Shown one piece after another: positions 7,123 to 13,320 of a stretch of DNA of 13,320 bases (positions are counted from its first letter, which is position 1; each line of letters starts with the position of its first letter). This DNA is from an uncultured Verrucomicrobiales bacterium (lineage in GTDB: Bacteria > Verrucomicrobiota > Verrucomicrobiia > Limisphaerales > JACDHS01), in the NCBI GenBank assembly GCA_937983475.1, contig CALJZV010000098.1:1-13320 (forward strand). Direction: 5' to 3'. The notes beneath the pieces are model-generated. The model worked only from the letters and a program-made list of their open reading frames with translations. It was not told the DNA's origin and made no database searches. The translations under genes and the position numbers were made by a program.

Positions 7123-8334
7123 ATGACACCTCGTTTCCGGTTTCAATCGCTCCAGACCAGTCTCTGGCTACTGCTGTCGTTGGCCTTGTTGCCAACGCCC
7201 GCGGCAGGCAACGCCGTCCAGCTTCAGACGCGCCGCACCTACGAATTCAAGGAAGCCGGGGTGCGCTTCAACAACGAGTTTGCCGGGGCGCGATTGAACG
7301 ATTGCTCCCAGACCGGCAGCAACGCCTTCACGATTTTGATCACCCCGGAGAACGCCCCGATCAACAACAGCGCGTGGTACGCTTTCAAGGTGGTTTCCAG
7401 CAAGTCCAGGACCATCACCGTGAAGCTTACCTACAAGGAGGGACGCCACCGGTACCATCCCAAAATCAGCCCCGACGGCGTTCGGTGGACGATGCTTGGC
7501 GCCAACGCCTACCGTCATGACCGCGAGAAAAATGAAGCCGTGCTGACGCTGTCCGTCGGGCCCAAGCCGCTTTGGGTGTCCGCGCAGGAACTGATCACCG
7601 CCAAGGAGTTGAACGCGTGGATGAACAACCTGAGCCGGCTGTCGCACGTGAAAAAAAGCCCGGTCGGCCGCTCCATGCAGGACCGCCCAATCGACCAGTT
7701 GGAGATCACCGAATCGCAGAAGCGCAATTACGTGTTCATCATCGGCCGGCAGCATCCTCCGGAAGTCACCGGGTCATTCGGCCTGATGCACTTCACCGAA
7801 ACCGTCGCCGGGCCGTCGGCGCTGGCGAAGGAGTTCCGCAAGCAGTTCCGCACGGTGGTCATTCCGCTGATGAATCCCGACGGCGTCGAAAACGGCCATT
7901 GGCGGCACAACATGGGCGGGGTGGACCTCAACCGAGACTGGAGAACCTTTGCCCAGCCCGAGACGCGGCTGGTGCGCGATCATTTCATCAAGCTCGCCGC
8001 CGAGCCCGGCGCAAAGCCCTATCTCATTCTCGATTTTCATTCCACCTCGCACGACCTCTTCTACACGCAGTCCGACAAGGAAAAGACGTTCCCCGAGAAT
8101 TTCACCGCCAACTGGCTGGGCGCGATCGGCAACCGGTTTCCCGGCTACAAGATTGAGCGCAGCGGCTCGCACGACCCGCGCAGCGGCACCTCCAAGGTCT
8201 GGGGCTACCTTCAATTTGGCGCGCCGTGCATCACCTATGAATGGGGCGACGGCACCGACCGCAAGCGCATCCGCGAAGTCGCCTCGGGCGCTGCCGAGGA
8301 AATGATGAAGCTGCTTTTGGCCGAGGTGAGATAA
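7123..8334 (+). CDS. exported M14 zinc carboxypeptidase (cytosolic-carboxypeptidase-like)
   Basis: With the start at 7123 this is a 403-residue protein. A signal peptide covers about residues 1-29 (core LWLLLSLALLPTP). A beta-rich domain (about 30-155) with WYAFKV resembles the N-domain that precedes the catalytic part in CCP/AGBL-type enzymes. The M14 domain follows with its zinc ligands H211 and E214 (HPPE) and H306 (LDFHST). Substrate-carboxylate residues N270-R271 lie in VDLNRDW, and the likely catalytic glutamate is E373 in TYEWGD. The active site is therefore complete. It would remove C-terminal residues from peptides or side-chain-linked amino acids outside the cytoplasm; the substrate is unknown. 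The open frame extends to 7063, but those 20 codons precede a complete signal peptide. Stop codon TAA. Confidence 0.9.
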   Translation: MTPRFRFQSLQTSLWLLLSLALLPTPAAGNAVQLQTRRTYEFKEAGVRFNNEFAGARLNDCSQTGSNAFTILITPENAPINNSAWYAFKVVSSKSRTITVKLTYKEGRHRYHPKISPDGVRWTMLGANAYRHDREKNEAVLTLSVGPKPLWVSAQELITAKELNAWMNNLSRLSHVKKSPVGRSMQDRPIDQLEITESQKRNYVFIIGRQHPPEVTGSFGLMHFTETVAGPSALAKEFRKQFRTVVIPLMNPDGVENGHWRHNMGGVDLNRDWRTFAQPETRLVRDHFIKLAAEPGAKPYLILDFHSTSHDLFYTQSDKEKTFPENFTANWLGAIGNRFPGYKIERSGSHDPRSGTSKVWGYLQFGAPCITYEWGDGTDRKRIREVASGAAEEMMKLLLAEVR

Positions 8335-8371
8335 AGCGCGTGGGCGCAGTATATTTTCTACAGACCTGAAC

Positions 8372-9427
8372 GTGCCGACCGAGGACTCACAACCCGCTCC
8401 AGAGCCATCAACGCCGCATCGGCGCCGCCCGCGTTATTCGGGCAAATACCCGCGCCGGTTCGAGGAAAAATACAAGGAACACGCCCCCGAAAAATACGGC
8501 GAAACCGTTTCCAAGGTGCTCGCCTCGGGCAAAACGCCCGCCGGCACGCACCGCCCGATCATGGTGGCGGAAATTCTCGGCGTGCTCGCGCCCCAGCCCG
8601 GCGAAGTTGCCGTGGATTGCACGCTCGGTTTCGGCGGGCACGCCCGTGAAGTGCTGCCGCGCCTGCAACCCGGCGGAAAGTTGATCGGGCTGGATGCCGA
8701 TCCCATCGAACTTCCGAAGACCGAGGCGCGCCTGCGGCAACTGGGGTTTGGCCCGGACACCTTCACCGCGCACCGGAGCAATTTCGCCGGTCTGCCTCAG
8801 GTGCTCGCCGAGCAGGGCCTGTCCGGAGCGGATGTCATTCTCGCGGACCTGGGGTTGTCCTCAATGCAGATTGACGACCCGGCGCGCGGTTTTTCGACGA
8901 AATTTGAAGGGCCACTCGACATGCGGATGAATCCCCAGCGCGGTCAACCGGCCTCGGCACTGCTGAAGAAACTTTCCCCGGAGGCGCTGGCCAACGTGCT
9001 GGTGGAAAACGCCGACGAACCGCGTGCCGCGTTGCTGGCGCCCGCGCTGGCGGGACGCGCCTTTGCGACGACCAAGGCGTTGGCCGAGGCGATTCGCGAA
9101 GCATTGCCGCGCCTGGGCAAGGACGAGGCCGACCTGACCGTGCGCCGCGTGTTCCAGGCGCTGCGCATTGCGGTGAACGACGAGTTTTCGGCGCTCGACA
9201 CGTTTCTTCGCAACCTGCCGCTTTGCCTGAACCCCGGAGGGCGCGTGGCGATTCTGACCTTTCATTCCGGCGAGGACCGGCGGGTAAAAAAAAGCTATGA
9301 GGCCGGGTTGCGCGATGGCGTTTACGCGGAGATTTCACACGACGTTATCCGGCCCACACCTCAGGAACGCCATGACAATCCGCGCTCGGCTCCGGCAAAG
9401 CTCCGCTGGGCCCGGAAGGCTGCCTGA
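8372..9427 (+). CDS. rsmH: 16S rRNA (cytosine1402-N4)-methyltransferase RsmH
   Basis: This 351-residue protein carries the RsmH signature set: HRPIMVAEIL (60-69), the SAM-binding loop DCTLGFGGHA (82-91), LDADP (107-111), DLGLSSMQIDDPARGFS (159-175), PLDMRM (181-186), RVFQALRIAVNDE (259-271) and FHSGEDR (297-303). The family N4-methylates C1402 in the ribosomal P site. The start is GTG; the first downstream ATG (codon 64) would remove a conserved motif. About 58 residues precede the usual family start; they are basic (RRRPRYSGKYPRRFEEKY). The gene stands alone, away from mraZ, ftsI and mur genes, its normal neighbours. No Shine-Dalgarno sequence is obvious, and a TATATT sequence lies about 20 bases upstream. 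It converges on the next gene with a 20-bp gap. Stop codon TGA. Confidence 0.93.
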   Translation: MPTEDSQPAPEPSTPHRRRPRYSGKYPRRFEEKYKEHAPEKYGETVSKVLASGKTPAGTHRPIMVAEILGVLAPQPGEVAVDCTLGFGGHAREVLPRLQPGGKLIGLDADPIELPKTEARLRQLGFGPDTFTAHRSNFAGLPQVLAEQGLSGADVILADLGLSSMQIDDPARGFSTKFEGPLDMRMNPQRGQPASALLKKLSPEALANVLVENADEPRAALLAPALAGRAFATTKALAEAIREALPRLGKDEADLTVRRVFQALRIAVNDEFSALDTFLRNLPLCLNPGGRVAILTFHSGEDRRVKKSYEAGLRDGVYAEISHDVIRPTPQERHDNPRSAPAKLRWARKAA

Positions 9428-9447
9428 GTTTCGAAATCCCGTTTAAT

Positions 9448-10590
9448 TTACTGACGGGCGGCTTTTCGCAGAATGGGCCCGAGCACCTTGGCAAACGCGT
9501 CGGCCTGCCGCATGTAACCCAGGTCGGTGGGGTGGGAGCTGTCCACAGTGCCTTCGCCGTCACTGCCGAGCAGATGCTCACCCTTGATGTAATAGAGGTG
9601 CTTCACGCCCGACTGCTTTAATTTCCTAGAAGCCGCCTTCAGTTCCTTGCGGTTGGTTTCGTTGCGCTCGCGCTTGGAGGCAACCAGAAATGAGTCGGTG
9701 TAGGAGCGATCCTCCACCAGCACGATTGGTGTCGAGGGATGAGCCGCACGGAGTTTTCTCACGAACGGTTCCACGCGCTCGGCGACGTCCTGTGCGGTCA
9801 TGTTCGGCAGGCAGTCGAGCACATACACGCTGGGATCAAGTTCGGCCAGAAGGTCGGCCAGTTCGGGCTCCATTTTGCCATTGCCGGAGAAGCCCAGATT
9901 GATGTGCGGAAAATGAAAGCGCCGCGAGACAATCGCGCTGTGCACCATGCCGGGCCGAGACGCGCAGGCGCCGTGCAGAATGGACGTGCCATAAAAGGCA
10001 ATCGGCTTGCGCCCGCCTGGACCCCATGCGCCGGCCTTGCGCAGTGTTGCGCTTTGGGGCAAGCCGATTTCGACAAACTGCGTTCCGTTGTAGAGCGGCA
10101 GGTAGAGGAGATATTCGCGTAAGCCCGGCGGCAGTTCCTTGGCCAGCGTGACGGAGTTGGTCATCTCCTTGGGCTGACCCACAGCCAGCCAGCGCCAGTC
10201 GCCCTTGTCGGTCTTCACGTAAAGATCGAGGCCGCTGACGCCCGTGGCGGCCATGTGCGGCATGGCCAGGCGGCTGGAGGTCACCGCCCAGCGGGCAAGG
10301 ATGTTGGTGGCGTCGGTGACAAACCGCACGTGCATGCCTGCCGAATCGCGGCTCAGGTTCCACACCGGTCCGCGAACGACGCCCTCGGCCTTGGACGGGA
10401 GGCGGTCATAAGGCTTTTTAGTCGCGGTCCAGCCCTGACCTTCGACGCCCAGAGAACGGATGTCGGTCCAGAAAACGCCGTTGGTTGCGGCGGTTTGCGC
10501 GGCGGCGCTTGTGGAAAAATAAAAGGCGGCCAGAAGCAGAATGGCGAACGGCAGAAGGTCACGAAACGGTTTTATTTTTCTGAAAGGCAT
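9448..10590 (-). CDS. exported SGNH/GDSL hydrolase with GxDLY domain
   Basis: This 380-residue protein has a signal peptide (about 1-30, core LLPFAILLLAAFYF, cut after STSAAA). The N-terminal beta domain includes GLDLYVK (120-126), the GxDLY motif of the SGNH_hydr_N family. The hydrolase domain follows: FYGTSILHG (199-207) with nucleophile Ser203, NLGFSGNGKME (231-241), CLPNM (260-264) with Asn263, and the catalytic pair Asp350/His353 in VDSSHPTDLGY. All four SGNH blocks are present, so an active esterase or deacetylase, probably on carbohydrate or polymer esters outside the cytoplasm, is expected. The exact substrate is not visible. It lies 79 bases downstream of the YebC-family gene on the same strand. 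Stop codon TAA. Confidence 0.9.
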   Translation of the reverse strand: MPFRKIKPFRDLLPFAILLLAAFYFSTSAAAQTAATNGVFWTDIRSLGVEGQGWTATKKPYDRLPSKAEGVVRGPVWNLSRDSAGMHVRFVTDATNILARWAVTSSRLAMPHMAATGVSGLDLYVKTDKGDWRWLAVGQPKEMTNSVTLAKELPPGLREYLLYLPLYNGTQFVEIGLPQSATLRKAGAWGPGGRKPIAFYGTSILHGACASRPGMVHSAIVSRRFHFPHINLGFSGNGKMEPELADLLAELDPSVYVLDCLPNMTAQDVAERVEPFVRKLRAAHPSTPIVLVEDRSYTDSFLVASKRERNETNRKELKAASRKLKQSGVKHLYYIKGEHLLGSDGEGTVDSSHPTDLGYMRQADAFAKVLGPILRKAARQ

Positions 10591-10669
10591 GGCGCGATGT
10601 TACTTCCCCGGCAAAAGCGAAGAAGCACAATTTTGAGTGAAAAATTGAAGAGTGAGTGGAACCCCGGCC

Positions 10670-11392
10670 TTACTTCAACGCAGCGTAAACGCGGTGAACA
10701 TCGTCGTGATCATCGAGGTCGTTCAGGAATTCAGTGACCTCCTTGCGCGCGGTGTCGTCCAGGTCACGGAATTCCTGGGCGATGTAGCGGATTTCCGAGG
10801 CGAGAATATTCCATCCGGCGGCCTTGAGCGCCTTGGAGACGGCATCCAGGTCCTTGATTTCGGTCAGAAACCGTGCGCCCTTCTGGCTTTCGGGGATTTC
10901 ATTGGCCTCCAGCGGCTCCACTTCCTGCGCGCCGGCCTCGATGGCGTCGCCCTCGGCATCACGGCTGGCGTCGGCATGGGTGGCCTCGACCACACCCAAA
11001 TGATTGAAGAAAAAGGAGACGCAGCCGGGCTGCCCCAGGGAGCCGGCCTTGAACAACGTGCGGATTTCCGGGGCGGTGCGGTTGCGGTTGTCGGTGAGGC
11101 ATTCGACAACGACAGGCACCTTGTGCGGAGCGAAGCCCTCGTAGGTGACCAGCTCGTATTCGATCTTCTCGTCGCCGATGCCCGCCCCCTTCTTGATGGC
11201 GCGGTCAATGGTGTCGCGATAGACGGAGGCCTTCTTGGCCTTTTCCACTGCGGCGGCAAGGCGAGCGTTCAAGTCAGGGTCCGGGCCGCCGAGCTTGGCC
11301 GCGACCATGATTTCGCGGACCAGTTTCACGACAACCTGGCCTTTTTTCTGTGCGTTGGCCTCGCGGCCGGCTTGTTTCCATTGTGCGCCCAT
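10670..11392 (-). CDS. YebC/PmpR/TACO1-family protein
   Basis: This 240-residue protein matches the YebC family over its whole length. It has AAAVEKAKKASVYRDTIDRAIKKG in the first domain, YELVTYEGFAP and ECLTDNRNRTAPEIRTLF in the second, and a C-terminal domain ending near DDVHRVYAAL. The family was described as transcription regulators; recent work links YebC/TACO1 to translation of proline-rich stretches. Here the N terminus is MGAQWKQAGREA rather than the common GHSKWANIKH. The PDPDLN segment recalls the YeeN-like branch, so I give no gene symbol. The open frame extends 13 codons upstream to 11431, but the ATG at 11392 matches the family start. No Shine-Dalgarno sequence is obvious. The gene is divergent from purH. 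Stop codon TAA. Confidence 0.92.
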   Translation of the reverse strand: MGAQWKQAGREANAQKKGQVVVKLVREIMVAAKLGGPDPDLNARLAAAVEKAKKASVYRDTIDRAIKKGAGIGDEKIEYELVTYEGFAPHKVPVVVECLTDNRNRTAPEIRTLFKAGSLGQPGCVSFFFNHLGVVEATHADASRDAEGDAIEAGAQEVEPLEANEIPESQKGARFLTEIKDLDAVSKALKAAGWNILASEIRYIAQEFRDLDDTARKEVTEFLNDLDDHDDVHRVYAALK

Positions 11393-11493
11393 GGCGGCGC
11401 ACAGTGTGTAAGAGGCGCGCGGCAAGTTCAATCGAGATTCACGGCAGCGCGGTTATATTTTTTCATCAGCCAAGGGTGTTCGGGATTTGCCCA

Positions 11494-11525
11494 TTGACTC
11501 TGCCGGGGTGTTTGAGATTTTTTAG
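11494..11525 (+). promoter_or_regulatory. possible purH promoter
   Basis: TTGACT at 11494-11499 matches a -35 box. About 17-20 bases downstream there is only a T-rich stretch (ATTTTTTAG, 11517-11525), so the -10 box is poor. The predicted transcript would start only a few bases before the purH ATG at 11535. This is a weak call based on the -35 box and location. Confidence 0.3.
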
Positions 11526-11534
11526 ACCGCTCTT

Positions 11535-12659
11535 ATGCCCAAAATTCAACGCGCGCTGCTCTCTGTCTTCGATAAAAACGGCTTGATCCCGTTTGCCCAA
11601 ACGCTCAAGGAGGCCGGCGTGGAACTGATCTCCACCGGCGGCACGGCCAAGGCCCTGCGGGACGCCGGGCTGATTGTCACCGACCTGAGCGCCTACACGG
11701 GCTTTCCCGAAATGCTCGATGGCCGCGTCAAGACGCTGCACCCGAAAATCCACGGCGGCCTGCTTTATTTACGCGGCCACAAGGAGCACGAAAAAACCGT
11801 CAAGAAGCACGCCATCCAGCCGATCGACCTGGTGGTGGTGAACCTTTACCCCTTCGAGCAGACCATCGCCAGACCGGATGTCACCCTGCACGACGCCATC
11901 GAGAACATCGACATCGGCGGGCCGTCCATGCTGCGCAGCGCCGCCAAGAACCATGAGAGCGTCACGGTGGTGATTGACCCCCAGGACTACGATGCGGTGG
12001 CCGCCGAGGTGAAATCATCGGGGGAAACATCCCTGGAACTGCGCCGCAAACTCGCGGCCAAGGTCTTCGCCCGCACCTCCGCCTACGACGGCATGATTGC
12101 CCGTTATTTGTCGAAAACCTACGGCCTGGAAGCCGAGGAAACCGCTGCGCTGCCCAGCCAATTGACCGTCAGCGCCCCGCAGGCGCAAACGCTGCGTTAC
12201 GGCGAGAACCCGCACCAGAAGGCCGCGCTCTACGGCAAATTCAAGGACTACTTCGCGCAGCTTCACGGCAAGGAGCTTTCCTACAACAACATTCTCGACC
12301 TGACCGCCGCCGCCGCGTTGATTGGCGAATTTGAGGGCGACAGGCCGACGCTGGCCATTCTCAAGCACACCAACCCCTGCGGAGTGGGGAGCGGCGCCAG
12401 CCTGCGTGAGGCCTGGGACAAGGCGTATGCCACCGACAACCAGGCGCCCTTTGGCGGCATCATTGCGGTCAACCAACCGCTGGACCTGGCCTGCGCCGAA
12501 GCCATCGCGGAAATTTTCAGCGAAGTCATCGTGGCGCCGGATTTCACACCGGACGCCCTGGCCCTGCTTCAGAAGAAAAAGAACCTGCGCCTGCTCAAAG
12601 TGTTGAAGAATACGGCGCAGTCCCTGCCGTGGGACATGCGCAGCGTGGGCGGGGAATAG
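11535..12659 (+). CDS. purH: PurH, N-terminal part (IMP cyclohydrolase and first half of AICAR transformylase)
   Basis: PurH catalyses the last two steps of IMP synthesis: formylation of AICAR and ring closure. This 374-residue part holds the whole IMP cyclohydrolase domain (about 1-200) with LISTGGTAKALRDAG (31-45), FPEMLDGRVKTLHPKIHGG (57-75) and NIDIGGPSMLRSAAKNH. The start of the transformylase domain follows, with RYGENPHQKAALY, LSYNNILD and the catalytic Lys277-His278 in LKHTNPCG. The frame ends at a TAG inside VGGE-stop-FLMQQRD, where PurH normally continues. The remainder is encoded in the same frame immediately downstream, so no frameshift is needed to join them. Codon use and motif conservation do not change across the stop. 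The N-terminal cyclohydrolase could work alone; the transformylase could not without the second part. Confidence 0.9.
   Translation: MPKIQRALLSVFDKNGLIPFAQTLKEAGVELISTGGTAKALRDAGLIVTDLSAYTGFPEMLDGRVKTLHPKIHGGLLYLRGHKEHEKTVKKHAIQPIDLVVVNLYPFEQTIARPDVTLHDAIENIDIGGPSMLRSAAKNHESVTVVIDPQDYDAVAAEVKSSGETSLELRRKLAAKVFARTSAYDGMIARYLSKTYGLEAEETAALPSQLTVSAPQAQTLRYGENPHQKAALYGKFKDYFAQLHGKELSYNNILDLTAAAALIGEFEGDRPTLAILKHTNPCGVGSGASLREAWDKAYATDNQAPFGGIIAVNQPLDLACAEAIAEIFSEVIVAPDFTPDALALLQKKKNLRLLKVLKNTAQSLPWDMRSVGGE
12657..12659 (+). other. in-frame amber codon within purH
   Basis: TAG separates two parts of purH that share one reading frame. Reading through would give a 519-residue protein, the usual PurH length. 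An ATG begins seven bases after the stop (12666), and a GGGG run lies at 12651-12654, so termination followed by re-initiation is possible. None of the other gene ends in the window uses TAG (four TAA, six TGA), but that sample is too small to prove recoding. A nonsense mutation or base-call error is equally compatible. Confidence 0.85.
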
Positions 12660-12665
12660 TTCCTG

Positions 12666-13094
12666 ATGCAGCAGCGCGATTTGAAAACCGTGCGCGCCGG
12701 CGACCTGAAAATTGTCACCAAACGCCAACCCAACGAGGCCGAGCTGGAGGCGATGCTTTTTGGCTGGCGCGTGGTCAAGCACGTCAAGTCCAACGCCATT
12801 GTCTATGCGGGCAGCGATCGCACTCTGGGCGTCGGCGCGGGGCAAATGAGCCGCGTGGATTCCAGCCGCATCGCGGTCTGGAAGGCGGGCGAGGCCAAAC
12901 TTTCTTTAAAGGGAAGCGTGGTGTGCAGCGACGCGTTTTTTCCCTTTCCTGACGGCCTGATTGCCGCCGCTGAGGCGGGGGCGACCGCGGCCATTCAGCC
13001 GGGCGGCTCGGTGCGCGACGCCGAGGTGATTGCCGCCGCCGACGAGCGCGGCCTGGCCATGGCCTTCACCGAAGTCAGGCACTTCAGGCATTGA
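12666..13094 (+). CDS. purH: PurH, C-terminal part (second half of AICAR transformylase)
   Basis: This 142-residue frame completes the AICAR transformylase domain. It contains the conserved KSNAIVYAGSDRTLGVGAGQMS, the VCSDAFFPFPDG segment, AIQPGGSVRDAEVIAAADE and the family's standard C-terminal end RHFRH. No essential motif appears lost and nothing looks degraded, so the frame is either still translated or was interrupted very recently. The ATG at 12666 would start at MQQRDL, two codons after the TAG stop. From general knowledge of PurH structure, the break lies close to the linker between the two similar subdomains of the transformylase, so two separate chains might reassociate; this is inference. 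Stop codon TGA. Confidence 0.85.
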   Translation: MQQRDLKTVRAGDLKIVTKRQPNEAELEAMLFGWRVVKHVKSNAIVYAGSDRTLGVGAGQMSRVDSSRIAVWKAGEAKLSLKGSVVCSDAFFPFPDGLIAAAEAGATAAIQPGGSVRDAEVIAAADERGLAMAFTEVRHFRH

Positions 13095-13134
13095 CCCATT
13101 TTTCGCCGAAACCGCTTGCTCGCCTGGGAAGAAA

Positions 13135-13154
13135 TATTCCGTAACCCCGGAATA
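13135..13154. terminator. possible bidirectional terminator between convergent genes
   Basis: TATTCCG (13135-13141) and CGGAATA (13148-13154) form a 7-bp stem with a 6-base loop. On the minus strand the stem is followed by the T-rich TTTCTT, on the plus strand by no T run. It lies between the purH end and the stop of the converging minus-strand gene, the right place for a terminator, mainly for the minus-strand transcript. Confidence 0.4.
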
Positions 13155-13168
13155 ACTCTCCCACGCCG

Positions 13169-13320
13169 TCACCGTTGCCGTGGATCGCTTTTCGCGGCCT
13201 GAGCGACACGCTTCTGTTTTTTCAAAACATTGTCGCCGGGGTCGGGCAGGCTCAACGCCATCACGGCCCAACTGGTGGCGGCGGCGGAAATCCAGGAATC
13301 GCGCCCGTGCGGAAACCCGC
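13169..13320 (-). CDS. C-terminal end of a protein, possibly prenyltransferase/squalene-cyclase-repeat type (partial)
   Basis: The minus strand is open from the window edge to a TGA at 13171-13169, giving the last 49 residues of a protein whose start lies outside. The segment begins GFPHGRDSWISAAATSWAVM and ends in a lysine-rich tail (VLKKQKRVAQAAKSDPRQR). The first part resembles the end of prenyltransferase/squalene-oxidase-repeat proteins common in PVC bacteria, where a W-I-S-x-A-A-T-x-W-A-x-M-A-L pattern recurs. This is recognition from memory on a short fragment, so the family call is tentative. The gene converges with purH. Confidence 0.6.
   Translation of the reverse strand, partial: GFPHGRDSWISAAATSWAVMALSLPDPGDNVLKKQKRVAQAAKSDPRQR

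Noticed and set aside
12640..12680. Frameshift as the cause of the purH break
   Set aside because: The frames before and after the stop are identical (12666 minus 11535 is divisible by three), so no insertion or deletion is needed other than in whole codons.
12015..12845. 276-codon open frame on the minus strand across purH and its TAG
   Set aside because: Antisense shadow of purH. The plus-strand frame has strongly conserved PurH motifs on both sides.

Overview
The window looks like a piece of a chromosome from an uncultured PVC-group bacterium, most likely a Verrucomicrobiota (Pedosphaera/Limisphaerales-like) and less likely a planctomycete. The basis is the adjacent DUF1553 (PSCyt1/PSCyt2/PSD1) and DUF1501 pair, which is greatly expanded in those phyla. 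Other support is the many exported proteins carrying c-type haem motifs, the high G+C content, and an intergenic inverted repeat of a style I associate with verrucomicrobial genomes. This assignment is inference; there is no 16S or other phylogenetic marker here.

Layout. At the left edge is a tRNA-Asp(GTC) on the minus strand with a clear promoter. Next comes a minus-strand two-gene operon: an exported cytochrome-type DUF1549/LamG/DUF1553 protein whose stop codon overlaps the start of a Tat-exported DUF1501 protein. A 71-bp imperfect inverted repeat (5144-5214) separates this operon from a divergent plus-strand series of exported proteins. These are a NIPSNAP-repeat lipoprotein, a tyrosine-phosphatase-like protein with a C-terminal CxxCH haem motif, and an M14 zinc carboxypeptidase. 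The series is followed by the 16S rRNA methyltransferase gene rsmH, which lies outside any cell-division/cell-wall cluster. An SGNH hydrolase gene (minus strand) converges on rsmH, with a YebC-family gene upstream of it on the same strand. The purine gene purH diverges from the YebC gene. The last 150 bases hold the C-terminal end of a minus-strand gene whose start lies beyond the window.

The most unusual feature is in purH. It is cut by one in-frame TAG codon at 12657-12659, with an ATG seven bases after the stop and full coding conservation on both sides. Read through, the product would have the normal PurH length (519 residues). The possibilities are a split two-cistron PurH, a decoded amber codon, a recent nonsense mutation, or an assembly error. 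The second notable feature is the phosphatase/cytochrome c'-like fusion at 6086-7006. I saw no CRISPR array, transposase, prophage or toxin-antitoxin pair, and no convincing new multi-gene defence system. Apart from these points the window is mostly conventional chromosomal content.
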